The position numbers and the translations under genes were made by a program. Of a stretch of 45,530 nucleotides of DNA, positions 7,647-17,060 are shown piece by piece (position 1 is the first letter of the stretch; every line of letters begins with the position of its first letter). Below the pieces are notes generated by a model. The model saw only the letters and a list, made by a program, of their open reading frames with translations. It searched no databases and was not told where the DNA came from. The DNA lies in the NCBI GenBank assembly GCA_036493475.1, contig DASXPS010000031.1:1-45530 (forward strand). The letters are read 5' to 3'. This DNA is from Sporichthyaceae bacterium (lineage in GTDB: Bacteria; Actinomycetota; Actinomycetes; Sporichthyales; Sporichthyaceae).

Positions 7647-9560
7647 TCATACCTCGACGTGTTCGCCGAGCAGCACGGTCTGGTTGCGCGGTAGGCCGAA
7701 GTGTTCCGCGGCGTCCGCGGTGATGTGCGAGGTGGCGATGAACAGCCGCTTGCGCCACATCGCGAGACCGGGCGTTCGACCGGTCTGCAGTTCGATCTTG
7801 GACAGGAAATACGTCGCGTCGGACAGGTCGATGCCCCCCTCGGTCTGCTCGGTGGTGAGCGGGGCCAAAGCCCGCGGGACGTCCGGGGTTTCCAGGTAGC
7901 CGAAGCGGATAGCGACGTGCGTGATGCCGTCGCGGGGATCACCGAGGTGATCGACGACGAGGCGATCGTCCTCGGGCACCCGGGGGATGATGTCGATTTC
8001 GACCGAGGCGATCACCACGCGCCGGTGGCGCACATGATTGTGCGTCACATTCGTGCGTAGGGCGAGCGGCGCGGTCTCCCGGCCCCGGTTCAAGAAGATC
8101 GCGGTGCCGGGCACGACGGTGGTCAACCCGCGCATGGCCCGCATGTCCTCGACGAAGGCCTGCAGCGGCCCCTCCAATTCCAGCCGGCGGCGGGTGACCA
8201 GCTGACGTCCACGCTGCCAAGTGACCATCACGGTGAACGCGGTGATGGCGATAACCAGGGGCAGCCACCCGCCATGCACGAACTTGGTGGCATTCGCGGC
8301 GAAGAACAAAAGGTCAACCGACAGCAGGCCGGTGGCGGCCACCGGAATCAGCCATCGCGGCCCGCGCCAGGTGCGCGCCGCGATGTAGAAGAACAGGATC
8401 GTGGTGATCGTGATCGTGCCGGTCACCGCGATGCCGTAGGCGTAGGCCAACGCCGCAGAGCTGCGGAACCCGAACACCAAGGCGAGTACAGACACGGCGA
8501 GCAGCCAGTTCATCCACGGCACGTAGATCTGCCCATACGTCGAGCGGGACGTGTGCACAATGCGCAGCCGCGGTAGGTAGCCCAACTGTGCGGCCTGCGC
8601 CGCCACGGAGAAGGCGCCGGTGATCACCGCCTGGGCAGCGATCACTGTGGCGGCGGTGGCCAGGATGACCAGGGGTATGCGCAGGGCGTGCGGCGCCAGC
8701 AAAAAGAACGGTGCGCTGATGTGTGCCGGGTCCTGCAGGATCAGCGCCCCCTGGCCCAGATAGCTCAGCGCACAGGCCGGAAACACGAAGAACAGCCAGG
8801 CGATGCTGATCGGCTTCCGACCGAAATGGCCCATGTCCGCGTACAGCGCCTCGGCGCCGGTGACCGACAACACGACCGCGGCCAGCGCGAAGAACGCGAC
8901 CTCGAAGTGACCGGTCACGTATTGCACTGCGTAGGTCGGCGACAGCGCCTTGAGGATCGCCGGGTGGTGGTGGATACCCCAGAGCCCCAGGGCACCGATG
9001 GTGCTGAACCAGACGATCATCACCGGCCCGAAGATGCGTCCGACCGCCGCGGTGCCGAAGCGTTGGGCCAGAAACAGCAGCAAAATAATCACCGCGGTGA
9101 CCGGGACGACCGCGTGTGCGAACCCCGGCCGGATCACCTTGATGCCTTCGACCGCGGACAGCACCGAGATCGCGGGGGTGATCATGCTGTCGCCCAGGAA
9201 CAGCGCGGCGCCCAGGACCCCGAGGCCGGCCAGCACCAGCGCGGTGCGACGACCGGTGCGGCGCCCGGACGATCCCCACCGGCGCAGCAGCGTGATCAGT
9301 GCCATGATCCCGCCCTCGCCGTGGTTGTCCACGCGCATGGCCAGCGAGACGTAGGTGACCGTCACGATCAACACCACCGACCAGACGATCAGCGACACCA
9401 CGCCGAAGACCGCGGTGGACGACACCGCAACCGGGTGCGGGTCTCCCGGATTGAAGACGGTCTGCAGGGTGTAGATCGGGCTGGTCCCGATGTCACCGAA
9501 CACGACCCCCAGCGCGCCCACCACCACGCCCGCGCGCACCAGGTCGGTGGAGGCCGCCAC
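7647..9560 (-). CDS. kup: Kup-family low-affinity K+ uptake transporter
   Basis: A 637-aa integral membrane protein with about twelve helices in the N-terminal 450 residues and a soluble C-terminal domain. The hallmark GVVFGDIGTSPIYTLQ is at the start, followed by NHGEGGIMALITLL and SMITPAISVLSAVEG. The protein imports potassium by proton symport in characterised relatives. I chose the GTG at 9560 because a TAGGGT -10 box ends exactly 7 nt upstream and no ribosome site exists. This is the leaderless arrangement common in actinobacteria. Another GTG at 9569 overlaps that box. It is divergent from the DUF1214 gene, with 45 bp between starts. Confidence 0.92.
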   Translation of the reverse strand: MAASTDLVRAGVVVGALGVVFGDIGTSPIYTLQTVFNPGDPHPVAVSSTAVFGVVSLIVWSVVLIVTVTYVSLAMRVDNHGEGGIMALITLLRRWGSSGRRTGRRTALVLAGLGVLGAALFLGDSMITPAISVLSAVEGIKVIRPGFAHAVVPVTAVIILLLFLAQRFGTAAVGRIFGPVMIVWFSTIGALGLWGIHHHPAILKALSPTYAVQYVTGHFEVAFFALAAVVLSVTGAEALYADMGHFGRKPISIAWLFFVFPACALSYLGQGALILQDPAHISAPFFLLAPHALRIPLVILATAATVIAAQAVITGAFSVAAQAAQLGYLPRLRIVHTSRSTYGQIYVPWMNWLLAVSVLALVFGFRSSAALAYAYGIAVTGTITITTILFFYIAARTWRGPRWLIPVAATGLLSVDLLFFAANATKFVHGGWLPLVIAITAFTVMVTWQRGRQLVTRRRLELEGPLQAFVEDMRAMRGLTTVVPGTAIFLNRGRETAPLALRTNVTHNHVRHRRVVIASVEIDIIPRVPEDDRLVVDHLGDPRDGITHVAIRFGYLETPDVPRALAPLTTEQTEGGIDLSDATYFLSKIELQTGRTPGLAMWRKRLFIATSHITADAAEHFGLPRNQTVLLGEHVEV

Positions 9561-9567
9561 GCGCGGC

Positions 9568-9573
9568 ACCCTA
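9568..9573 (-). promoter_or_regulatory. -10 box of a leaderless kup transcript
   Basis: TAGGGT on the minus strand is followed by exactly 7 nt and then the GTG start codon of kup. That spacing places transcription initiation at or next to the start codon. The -35 is weak. Confidence 0.45.
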
Positions 9574-9605
9574 GTCTGCGGCGCACCGACGGAAAGAAGG
9601 TGGCC

Positions 9606-10814
9606 ATGCCCGGTGAGCTGCAGGAGGCCTGGGCCGAGTACCGGGACGCGTCCGAGCGATCCCGCGAACTGCTGGAGTCCACCGCCCGGTTCACCGGTGA
9701 TCCCGACCTCCAAGGCCCGGCCTACGCCGGTCTGCTGGAGGCGCAGGCGATGGCGTACAACTTCCTGATCGCGCCCACCCGCAGCGATACGCCCGAGGTC
9801 TTCTGGCAGTCCACCTGGCACGCCGACCTCTACTGCCTGGGGCAGCCCATCTCCGACTTCCAGTACGGCGGGCTGTTCCTGGACGGCCGCGGCCGCTACC
9901 GCGTGCACGGCGGAATCGGCGACCTGCGACTGCTGCCCCTGCAGGTGCACACCCGGGTGCAGGGCGCACCCGGGTCGGCAGAGATCGGCAACTACCTGCT
10001 GGACGACCACACCGATGACCGGGGCCGGTTCAGCCTCACCGTCGGTGCGCACGACGACGCCGACATCCGGTTGGACCCGACGTCGGCAGACAACTTCCTG
10101 CTGGTCCGGCGCATCGTGGGCGACTGGTTCGACGACGTCGGCACCCTCGACGTCGAGGTGCTGGATGCGCCACCGGCACGGTCCATTGACGCGGCGACCA
10201 CCGCCGCCGCGATCCGCGCAGCCGCGGGGTTCCTGGAGTACCTGGTGCGGGTGTTCACCGTCGGCCTGCACGATCTCTACATCGCCCGCGCGGACGGCCG
10301 GACGAATGCGTGGGCGGTGATGCCCGGCCAGGAAGTGGCCACCTCGCTGGTCGGCAGCCCGTCGACCACCTACGTCCCGGCGGTGTTCCAGATCGCCGAG
10401 GACGAGGCGGTGCTCGTGGAATGGGAGCCGCCGAAATCGGCGTACTGGTCATTCCAGGTCGGCGATGTGTGGTCGCGGTCGCTGGACTTCACCCATCGTC
10501 AGACGGACCTGAACATGGTCCGTGCCGCCGTCGACCCGGACGGCCGGGTCCGGGTGGTGCTGTGCCTGACCGACCCCGGCTACGCGAACTGGCTGGACCC
10601 GTGCGGGCATCGCACCGGCACGCTGGTGGTCCGCAACTACCGAGCGCCCGACGACACCGTCGTACCGACAATGCGGGTGGTGCGGCTCGCCGACCTGCCC
10701 GCTCAGCTACCCGCCGGTGCAGCCCGGCGCACTGACGAGGAACGTCGTCGCGATCTCGCCCATCGCCGCGCGGGTATCCGCGCCTTTTTCGGAGGTGACC
10801 ATGTCCGTTCCTGA
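9606..10814 (+). CDS. DUF1214-domain protein
   Basis: A 402-aa soluble protein with no signal peptide. The C-terminal third carries the DUF1214 signature: AYWSFQVGDVWSRSLDF followed by HRQTDLNMVRA and later GYANWLDPCGHRTGTLVVR. The N-terminal two thirds (FWQSTWHADLYCLGQPISDFQYGGLFLDG) look like those of DUF1214 and DUF1254 proteins found near lipid or xenobiotic metabolism genes. The biochemical role is not established. The ATG has a GAAAGAAGG ribosome site. Its 3' end overlaps the start of the sulfotransferase gene by 14 nt, so the two probably form an operon acting on the same substrate. Confidence 0.8.
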   Translation: MPGELQEAWAEYRDASERSRELLESTARFTGDPDLQGPAYAGLLEAQAMAYNFLIAPTRSDTPEVFWQSTWHADLYCLGQPISDFQYGGLFLDGRGRYRVHGGIGDLRLLPLQVHTRVQGAPGSAEIGNYLLDDHTDDRGRFSLTVGAHDDADIRLDPTSADNFLLVRRIVGDWFDDVGTLDVEVLDAPPARSIDAATTAAAIRAAAGFLEYLVRVFTVGLHDLYIARADGRTNAWAVMPGQEVATSLVGSPSTTYVPAVFQIAEDEAVLVEWEPPKSAYWSFQVGDVWSRSLDFTHRQTDLNMVRAAVDPDGRVRVVLCLTDPGYANWLDPCGHRTGTLVVRNYRAPDDTVVPTMRVVRLADLPAQLPAGAARRTDEERRRDLAHRRAGIRAFFGGDHVRS

Positions 10815-12066
10815 CCGCCGCGCCGTGTGGACGCCGCCGGCCCGTCCGGAGTGGGTGGCCCGGATCAATGCCGAGGGTGCGGGGATGGACCTGCGCCACC
10901 TGGTGCCGCTGGACGCCGACTCCCTGCTCACCGCGGCGCGGGAGGCCACCGGCCTGGACGATTTCGGCGTCGACGACTGGCGGGAACCGTTCGGCATCCT
11001 GCTGCGGGCCCTGGACGATGAGGCGCAGCTGACCCTGATGGGCCGGCTGATGACGCGCACCGATCTGCTGCTGTTCCTGCAGGCCCGACTGCAGGTCGAG
11101 CAGGCGTACTGCGACCACCCGCAGATCGAGGACGAGCAGATCACCCAGCCGCTGTTCATCGTCGGCCAGGGTCGAACCGGAACCACGTTCCTGCAGGGCC
11201 TGCTCGCCGCGGATCCGGAGAACGGCACGCTGCGCACCTGGGAGGTGATGTTCCCCTGCCCGCCACCGGAGGCGGCGAGCTACGACACCGACCCGCGCAT
11301 CGCGGTCGCCGATCACCTGGCCACGCAGTGGAACCGGGTCACTCCCGAGATCGAGGCCATCCATGAGTTCGCCGGTCATCTGCCGACCGAGAACATCCAC
11401 CTGCATTGTTTGTCGTTCCGCTCACCCGGCTGGTTGAACCTGCTCGGCCAGGTGCCCAGCTACGTCAGCTGGACGATGACGCAGGACCCAGCGATCGCCT
11501 ACCGCTACGAGAAGCGGGTGCTGAAGCTGCTGCAGTGGCGCAACCCGCGGCAGCGCTGGATTCTCAAGAGCCCGGTGTGCCTCGCGCAGATGCCCGCGAT
11601 CCTGCAGATCTACCCGGACGCGGGCTTCATCTGGACGCACCGCGACCCGGTTCGCGCGGTGGCCTCGGTGGTCTCGCTGATCGGCACGCTGTACTGGATG
11701 CGCACCGATCAGCCGTTCGTCGGTGACTCGCTGGAGATGTTCACCAGTGCGGACATGGCGGCCGGGATGATGACGTTGCCCATCGGGTGGCTCGAGGACG
11801 GCGCCGTGCCGCGCGACCGGGTGCATCACGTCGCCTACCGCGATTTCGTCGCCGACCCGGTCGCGAGTGTGGAGGACATCTACCGACATTTCGGTATTGC
11901 GTTGACGCCGCAGCGCCGGGCGATCCTGCAGGACTACACCGACACCCACGCCCGGTCCTCCCGCCCGGCGCACCGCTACGAGTTCGGTTCCGAGGAATTG
12001 GTCGCCCACGAGCGCGCCGCGTTCAAGACCTATCAGGACTACTTCAATGTTCCCGACGAGCCGTGA
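10801..12066 (+). CDS. PAPS-dependent sulfotransferase family protein
   Basis: A 421-aa protein of the Sulfotransfer_3 type common in actinobacteria. The 5'-phosphosulfate loop is FIVGQGRTGTTFLQGLL at about residues 118-134. The 3'-phosphate-binding region follows as WILKSPVCLAQMPAIL...FIWTHRDPVRAVAS. The family transfers sulfate from PAPS to hydroxyl groups of lipids, sterols or glycans. The acceptor here is unknown. The ATG at 10801 has a strong GGAGG site and lies inside the last codons of the DUF1214 gene. The weakly coding extension upstream of this ATG overlaps that gene and was rejected. Confidence 0.87.
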   Translation: MSVPDRRAVWTPPARPEWVARINAEGAGMDLRHLVPLDADSLLTAAREATGLDDFGVDDWREPFGILLRALDDEAQLTLMGRLMTRTDLLLFLQARLQVEQAYCDHPQIEDEQITQPLFIVGQGRTGTTFLQGLLAADPENGTLRTWEVMFPCPPPEAASYDTDPRIAVADHLATQWNRVTPEIEAIHEFAGHLPTENIHLHCLSFRSPGWLNLLGQVPSYVSWTMTQDPAIAYRYEKRVLKLLQWRNPRQRWILKSPVCLAQMPAILQIYPDAGFIWTHRDPVRAVASVVSLIGTLYWMRTDQPFVGDSLEMFTSADMAAGMMTLPIGWLEDGAVPRDRVHHVAYRDFVADPVASVEDIYRHFGIALTPQRRAILQDYTDTHARSSRPAHRYEFGSEELVAHERAAFKTYQDYFNVPDEP

Positions 12067-12115
12067 ACCCTACGATGCCCGGGTAGCTTGATCATCGGCG
12101 ACCGTGGGGGGAACG

Positions 12116-12946
12116 ATGGACAGCGGCCAGGCGATCCTGCTCGGAATCGTCGAGGGCGTGACCGAGTTCCTACCGGTGTCCAGCACCGGCCACCTGACCA
12201 TCGTCGAGAAATTGATGCACCTGCCGATTCGCGACGACGGCGTGACCGCGTTCACCGCGATCATTCAGCTCGGTGCGATCGCCGCGGCGATCATCTACTT
12301 CCGCAACGACATCCTGCGGTTGGCCCTCGGGTTCATCAACGGACTGATCAGCGAATCGGTCCGCCGCGGGCCGGACTTCCGCGAGGCGCTGATGGTGATC
12401 GGCGGGACGGTGCCGATCGCGATCGTGGGGCTGGCCGCCAAGCACGCGATCGAGGGTCCGTTGCGTCGGATGAGCGTGATCGCGGTGGCGCTGATCGCGT
12501 GGAGTGCGGTGATGTATTACGCCGAACGGGTGGCGAACAAACGCCGCGGCGAGTCCGATCTCACCTGGACCGACACGGTGGTGATCGGCGTCGCGCAATG
12601 CTTCGCGCTGGTGCCGGGCGTCTCCCGTTCCGGCGCCACCATCAGCGCCGGGCTGATCCGTGGCCTGGATCGGGTCGCCGCGACCCGTATCTCCTTCCTG
12701 CTGGCCATCCCGGCGTTGACCGCGGCCGGCGCCCTGGAAGCGGTGACCAAGGCCTCCGATGTCACCCGGGCGGTGGGCTGGGGTCCGACGCTGCTGGCCA
12801 CCGGGGTCAGCTTCGTGATCGCCTACGCCTCGATCGCCTGGCTGCTGCGGTTGGTCGCCGGGCACCCGATCACCGTGTTCATCGGCTACCGGGTGGTGCT
12901 GGGCCTGCTGATCCTCGACGTGCTGGTGGTGCGCGCGCTCAGTTGA
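12116..12946 (+). CDS. uppP: Undecaprenyl-diphosphatase UppP (BacA)
   Basis: A 276-aa polytopic membrane protein that recycles undecaprenyl diphosphate to the monophosphate carrier used for peptidoglycan and wall polymers. The two conserved regions are clear: GIVEGVTEFLPVSSTGHL at the N-terminus, and the second active-site motif PGVSRSGATISAGL in the middle. It has at least seven hydrophobic segments. The ATG at 12116 follows a GGGGGGAA ribosome site. The last 8 nt overlap the convergent PEP mutase-family gene. Confidence 0.95.
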   Translation: MDSGQAILLGIVEGVTEFLPVSSTGHLTIVEKLMHLPIRDDGVTAFTAIIQLGAIAAAIIYFRNDILRLALGFINGLISESVRRGPDFREALMVIGGTVPIAIVGLAAKHAIEGPLRRMSVIAVALIAWSAVMYYAERVANKRRGESDLTWTDTVVIGVAQCFALVPGVSRSGATISAGLIRGLDRVAATRISFLLAIPALTAAGALEAVTKASDVTRAVGWGPTLLATGVSFVIAYASIAWLLRLVAGHPITVFIGYRVVLGLLILDVLVVRALS

Positions 12947-13718
12947 GCCTGCGGGTGCCCTCCGGCAGGCCACCGCCGGCGTAGACGTCAATCGCGAGGT
13001 TCGCCAGCGCGGTCAGGGCGACGTTCTGGCTCCAAGGGCCATAGGACACCCGGGCCACCCCGAGTCGCGCGGCGGTGGCCAGGTCGATGGCGGCGGGGAT
13101 GCCGATGATGTTCACCTTCTGCGGGCCCAGGGCGTCGACCAGTGCGGCCACCGTGGCCTCGTCGAGTTTGCCCGGCGCGAAGAAGTTCGACGCGCCCGCG
13201 TCCAGGTAGGCGCGGCCGCGCTCGATCGCCTCGGCGAGCACCGCCTTGGGGTCGCGGTCACCGGCCTTGATGAAGATGTCGGTGCGCGCGTTCAGCACGA
13301 ACGGCACGCCCGCGGACTCGGCGGCCTTCACCGCGGCCTCGACCGCGCGCACCGCGTCGGGCAAGGGCTTCATCTGGTCCTCGAGGTTCGCGCCCACGAT
13401 GCCGACGTCGATGGCGCGGGAGATCGTCGAGCCGGCATCGCCGTACCCGCCCTCCAGGTCGGCGGTCACCGGCAGGTCGCCCGCGACCCACGCGATCAGC
13501 CCGACCGCGGCGATCATCTCCTCGACCGGGATCTTCTCCCCGTCCGGATAGCCGTGGGACGCCGCGACGGAGTGGCTGGCGGTGGCCAACGCCTTGGTGC
13601 CCTCGGTCTGGGCCACCACCTTCGCGCTGATCGCATCCCACACGTTGACCACGAGCAGCAACTCGGGATCGGCGTGCAACTGCTGCAGGCGCTTGGCCTT
13701 CTCCACGATGTCGGTCAT
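12939..13718 (-). CDS. Isocitrate lyase/PEP mutase superfamily enzyme
   Basis: A 259-aa TIM-barrel enzyme. NVWDAISAKVV, the metal-binding ADLEGGYGD and NLEDQ place it in the ICL/PEPM superfamily. It lacks the KKCGH loop of true isocitrate lyase, and I did not see a PEP mutase gating loop. Oxaloacetate decarboxylase or carboxyphosphonoenolpyruvate mutase-like lyase activity is more likely. FVLNARTDIF and GVARVSYGPW near the C-terminus are typical of this subgroup. It is convergent with uppP (8-nt overlap) and lies just downstream of the acyl-CoA synthetase gene on the same strand, with about 20 bp between them. Substrate unknown. Confidence 0.85.
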   Translation of the reverse strand: MTDIVEKAKRLQQLHADPELLLVVNVWDAISAKVVAQTEGTKALATASHSVAASHGYPDGEKIPVEEMIAAVGLIAWVAGDLPVTADLEGGYGDAGSTISRAIDVGIVGANLEDQMKPLPDAVRAVEAAVKAAESAGVPFVLNARTDIFIKAGDRDPKAVLAEAIERGRAYLDAGASNFFAPGKLDEATVAALVDALGPQKVNIIGIPAAIDLATAARLGVARVSYGPWSQNVALTALANLAIDVYAGGGLPEGTRRLN

Positions 13719-13738
13719 GGCTCCACTGTGCCAACGCG

Positions 13739-15265
13739 CTACCGACCGCGGAGGATCGGCCCCCAGTCGGTGGTCTCGCGCAACTGCCGCTTCAACACCT
13801 TGCCGCCGGGGTTGCGGGGCAGCGGCGTCTCGCTGATCGCCACGTACTGCGGGATCTTGAACTCGGCCAGTCGTCCTTCGAGGTGGGCGAACATCGCGTC
13901 GGGGTCGAACGCGGCCGGTGCGGTGGCCACCACGACCACGCCGACCTTCTCGCCCATGACGTCATCGGGCACGCCGACCACCGCCGCCTCGGCGATGCCG
14001 GGCGCGCCGGCCAACGCGTTCTCCACCTCCACGGAGTACACGTTCTCACCGCCGCGATTGATCATGTCCTTGGCGCGGTCGACGATGTAGACAAGTCCCT
14101 CGTCGTCGATGCGGGCCAGGTCGCCGGTGTGCAGCCAGCCGTCGACGAACGCGGCCGCGGTTGCCTCGGGCTTGTGCCAATAGCCGGCCACCACGTTCGG
14201 GCCACGCACCAGCAACTCCCCCACACCTGACACCAAGTCAGGGTCCTTCAGCCGTAGATCGACCACCGGTGCCGCGAAGCCGACCGAGTCGGCGTGCTCG
14301 GCGGACCACTCGTCGGGCAGGTAGGTCGCGATCGAGGAGGTCTCGGTGAGCCCGAACCCATTGCCCAACCGTGCCAAGGGGTACGCCTTCTTCAGCCGTT
14401 CGACCAGCGCAGATGCGATCGGCGCCCCCCCGTAGGCGACCCGGATCACCGAGCTGATGTCAGTGCCGGCGAAGTCAGGGTTGGCAATGGCCATCGCGTG
14501 GATCGCCGGGACGGTGACCAGAATGTTGATCCGTTCGATGGCGATCGTCTGCAGGAATGTGCTGACCCCGAATACGGGCAGGATCACCGTGGCGCCGCCG
14601 ACTGCCAACTGCACCAGCAGCTGGGTGTTGCAGCCGGTGACGTGGAACAGCGGTACCGACACCAGATTGCGCAACGTCGGGCCCTGTGCACGATCGATCG
14701 GCACCACGCGGACCGCGGTCTCGATGTTGGCCACGAAGTTCTCGTGGGTGGTGATCGCGCCCTTGGGCGCCCCGGTGGTGCCGCTGGTGTAGAAGATCGC
14801 GGCTGGGTCCTCCGGCCGCAGCCCCTGGACCACCTGCGCCGCCCCGCACGGCAGCGCCTCGCCCGGTCGGAACACGTGGGTGGCGCCGGAATCGGCGAGC
14901 ACGTAGTCGATCTCCGGCTCGGCGAAACGGGTATTGACCGGCACCACCACCCCGCCGGCGAACAGCGTGCCGAGGAACGCGAGCACCCACTCAACGCCGG
15001 CGGGCAGCAGGATCGCGGCCCGATCGCCGGTACGGAATCCGTCCGCCCGCAGGCCACCGGCAACCTCGGCCGCCCGATCCCAGAGCTCGGTATAGGTGAG
15101 TCGCGGGCCGCCGACCTCGACGACCGCCTCATGGTCCGGGTAGGCCGCGACGGACGCCCGGATCGCCTCCATCAGGGACTCGGGCAGGTTGTCGTAGCGG
15201 GCCACCCCGGAGGCATCGCGGGTGATGCCGTCGAGGGCGAACGGTCCGTGCTTGGTCTCGGTCAC
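13739..15265 (-). CDS. AMP-dependent acyl-CoA synthetase/ligase
   Basis: A 508-aa adenylate-forming enzyme (ANL superfamily) that activates a carboxylic acid as acyl-AMP and passes it to CoA. Motifs in order are FYTSGTTGAPKGAITTH (P-loop), GNGFGLTETSS, then WLHTGDLARIDDEGLVYIVDRAKDMINRGGENVYSVEVE, and a C-terminal catalytic lysine in NPGGKVLKRQL. The GTG at 15265 gives a usual family length and follows the zinc peptidase stop (15270) by 4 bp. Further upstream sequence is not ligase-like. The chain or aromatic specificity cannot be told from sequence. Confidence 0.9.
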   Translation of the reverse strand: MTETKHGPFALDGITRDASGVARYDNLPESLMEAIRASVAAYPDHEAVVEVGGPRLTYTELWDRAAEVAGGLRADGFRTGDRAAILLPAGVEWVLAFLGTLFAGGVVVPVNTRFAEPEIDYVLADSGATHVFRPGEALPCGAAQVVQGLRPEDPAAIFYTSGTTGAPKGAITTHENFVANIETAVRVVPIDRAQGPTLRNLVSVPLFHVTGCNTQLLVQLAVGGATVILPVFGVSTFLQTIAIERINILVTVPAIHAMAIANPDFAGTDISSVIRVAYGGAPIASALVERLKKAYPLARLGNGFGLTETSSIATYLPDEWSAEHADSVGFAAPVVDLRLKDPDLVSGVGELLVRGPNVVAGYWHKPEATAAAFVDGWLHTGDLARIDDEGLVYIVDRAKDMINRGGENVYSVEVENALAGAPGIAEAAVVGVPDDVMGEKVGVVVVATAPAAFDPDAMFAHLEGRLAEFKIPQYVAISETPLPRNPGGKVLKRQLRETTDWGPILRGR

Positions 15266-15269
15266 GCCC

Positions 15270-15962
15270 TCAGTCTTTCGTTCGCCTCCTCGGCTGGGGA
15301 AGGTCGCAGCGGGCCGGGTCGCCGTTGCGATATCCGACGCTGAGTTCGCGTTCCCGCTGCCGGGGGGTGCCGTGGTGGTCCGGTGAGCGGTAGTCGTAAT
15401 CCCCCAGCGCGTACAACGCCTGCCCGGCACCCGCCAGATCGCCCGCGTCGAGTAACCCCCGGTCCCCCGCATCGTGCGCCCACACCCCCGCCCAACAGTC
15501 GGCCTGCAGCTCGGCGATCTCCACCGTGGGCGGATGCAGTTTGTGCAGCCGCTGTACGTGGTGGGACCACTCGTGTGCCAGCGCCACCGCCGCGGCGAGG
15601 TCCCCGAAGTTTCGATAGATCACCCGGTACAGCCAGCCCGCGGACATGTACACGGTGTCGTCGCGCGGGCAGTAGAACGCGGGCGACGCATCATCGGCGC
15701 CGTCCACCGGATCGGCCACGGCCACGCCGCACGCGCTGTTGCGGGACCGACCCTGCGGCGCAAGTACCAGCCGAGCCGAGTGGTACGGCGCGGAGTGCTC
15801 GCGAGACCAACTCGCCCAGAAGCTGTCCACGTCGTCGGCCACCGCCTGCTCGAAGGCCACGAAGTGGTTGTAGGTCAAGCCGTCGTCGGCCCGCGCCGCT
15901 TGCATGGGCGTGCCCACCAGGGCCGCCGCCACCAGCACGCCGAGGAACCCCACCCGCCGCAT
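15270..15962 (-). CDS. Secreted putative neutral zinc metallopeptidase (YpfJ-like)
   Basis: A 230-aa exported protein with a Sec signal peptide (MRRVGFLGVLVAAALVGTPMQ, cleavage near ARADD). The zinc site is HEWSHH, an HExxH motif at about residue 132, followed by the ELQADCWAGVW helix that supplies the third ligand in the YpfJ/neutral zinc metallopeptidase family. A preceding CPRDDTVYMS is also characteristic. Three extra cysteines may form disulfides. The stop lies 4 bp before the start of the acyl-CoA synthetase gene. Function and substrate of this family are poorly known. Confidence 0.82.
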   Translation of the reverse strand: MRRVGFLGVLVAAALVGTPMQAARADDGLTYNHFVAFEQAVADDVDSFWASWSREHSAPYHSARLVLAPQGRSRNSACGVAVADPVDGADDASPAFYCPRDDTVYMSAGWLYRVIYRNFGDLAAAVALAHEWSHHVQRLHKLHPPTVEIAELQADCWAGVWAHDAGDRGLLDAGDLAGAGQALYALGDYDYRSPDHHGTPRQRERELSVGYRNGDPARCDLPQPRRRTKD

Positions 15963-16071
15963 AACCGCCCCTTCCGCGTCGGGCCGGGCGCCCGAGTGCA
16001 GCCGCGACGTTAGGCGGCCGGCGGAGGATTTCGCGGGGTTTTGGCGGCTCTGTGGATAAGCCCTGCGTCAA

Positions 16072-16566
16072 TCAAAGAAGAGGTGAGCCGTACATATTGC
16101 CGAGCGGATCGGAGATGAGCTCCAGGCGCGCACCATCGGGGTCGGAGAAGTACATGGAAGAGCCGCCGTGGATCACGTGCTCCACCCCGGCTGCGGTCAA
16201 CCTGTCGCGCAACCGCGTCCAGCTCTCCGGCGGTACCGAGATCGCCAGATGGTGCAGGCCGCCGAGCACCTCCGCGTACGGGCCGAGGTCGAGGCCGGGG
16301 AAGTCGAAGAACGCCAGCAGGTTGCCGTTGCCGATGTCGAAGAAGAAGTGGTTGGAGCCCTGGTAGTCCCGGTTCTCGAAGATCTCGGTCAGCGGGAACT
16401 CCAACAAGCCCTGGTAGAACTCGATCGTGCGCCGCACGTCCTGCGAGAGCAGCGCGATGTGGTGCACGCCGCGCGCGCTGCTCGGTGGTCGCTTCCCCGG
16501 TTCGGCCAGATATTGCGCCTGGATCCGCTCGCGGTCGGCGTTGATGGCGGCCAGATCGATACCCAT
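16072..16566 (-). CDS. VOC-family (glyoxalase/dioxygenase-like) protein 1
   Basis: A 164-aa vicinal-oxygen-chelate protein with two paired beta-alpha modules. Likely metal ligands are the histidines in HHIALLS and LHHLAIS and the glutamate in GARLELIS. NHFFFDIGNGNLLAFFDFPG is a strong match to ring-cleavage dioxygenase or lactoylglutathione-lyase-like VOC proteins. It starts at an ATG behind GGGGGAGAT and is 9 bp downstream of a second VOC gene on the same strand. The pair, plus the broken mycothiol-enzyme gene just upstream, suggests a small thiol- or aromatic-detoxification operon. Confidence 0.85.
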   Translation of the reverse strand: MGIDLAAINADRERIQAQYLAEPGKRPPSSARGVHHIALLSQDVRRTIEFYQGLLEFPLTEIFENRDYQGSNHFFFDIGNGNLLAFFDFPGLDLGPYAEVLGGLHHLAISVPPESWTRLRDRLTAAGVEHVIHGGSSMYFSDPDGARLELISDPLGNMYGSPLL

Positions 16567-16575
16567 ATCTCCCCC

Positions 16576-17049
16576 TCAGACGCCCGCAACCGGTTCGGGA
16601 TCGGTGAGGAAGGGTTCAGCGTCCAGGTCACGCGCGGAGACCGAGAACTCCAGGGAGATGCCGTTCGGGTCGGTGACGTACACCGACCGGACGATGCCGT
16701 GATCGATGATCTCGCTCACGTCGGCGCCGACGTCGGTCAACCGCTCGCGCAACGACTCCAGGTCAACGTCGGATTCGACGCTGACCGAGACGTGATCGAA
16801 CTGTCTGCCCGACCCGGGCACACCGGAATCCTTCCGGGGTGGCAGTTCGGCGTCCTTCCACTCGAAGAACGCGATGGCCGCGCCGCGTCCGATGGACAGA
16901 AAATAGTGACGGTACGGCAGGTGCTCGTTGTTGCCCAGGGTCGCCACCACCGGCATGCCCAGCACGTCGCGGTAGAACCGCACAGTGGCGTCCATGTCGT
17001 TGGTGACCAGCACGATGTGGTTCGCCCCGGCGTAGTTAATCTCGGACAT
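16576..17049 (-). CDS. VOC-family protein 2
   Basis: A 157-aa VOC protein. Candidate metal ligands are in NHIVLVTNDMDATVRFY, FDHVSVSV and the C-terminal ISLEFSV. It has the same module order as its neighbour (NGISLEFS against DGARLELI) but only modest similarity, so this is probably an old duplication or a heteromeric partner. I chose the ATG at 17049, which sits behind a GGGGA ribosome site and begins MSEINYAGANH, 11 bp after the true stop of the degraded mycothiol-enzyme gene. The genes were likely one operon before that gene decayed. Substrate unknown. Confidence 0.84.
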   Translation of the reverse strand: MSEINYAGANHIVLVTNDMDATVRFYRDVLGMPVVATLGNNEHLPYRHYFLSIGRGAAIAFFEWKDAELPPRKDSGVPGSGRQFDHVSVSVESDVDLESLRERLTDVGADVSEIIDHGIVRSVYVTDPNGISLEFSVSARDLDAEPFLTDPEPVAGV

Positions 17050-17060
17050 CGGATTCCCCG

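Noticed and set aside
8688-9605. Upstream extension of the DUF1214 frame through kup
   Set aside because: This part of the frame lies antisense to kup and reads as shadow; the protein-like part begins at the ATG at 9606 with a ribosome site.
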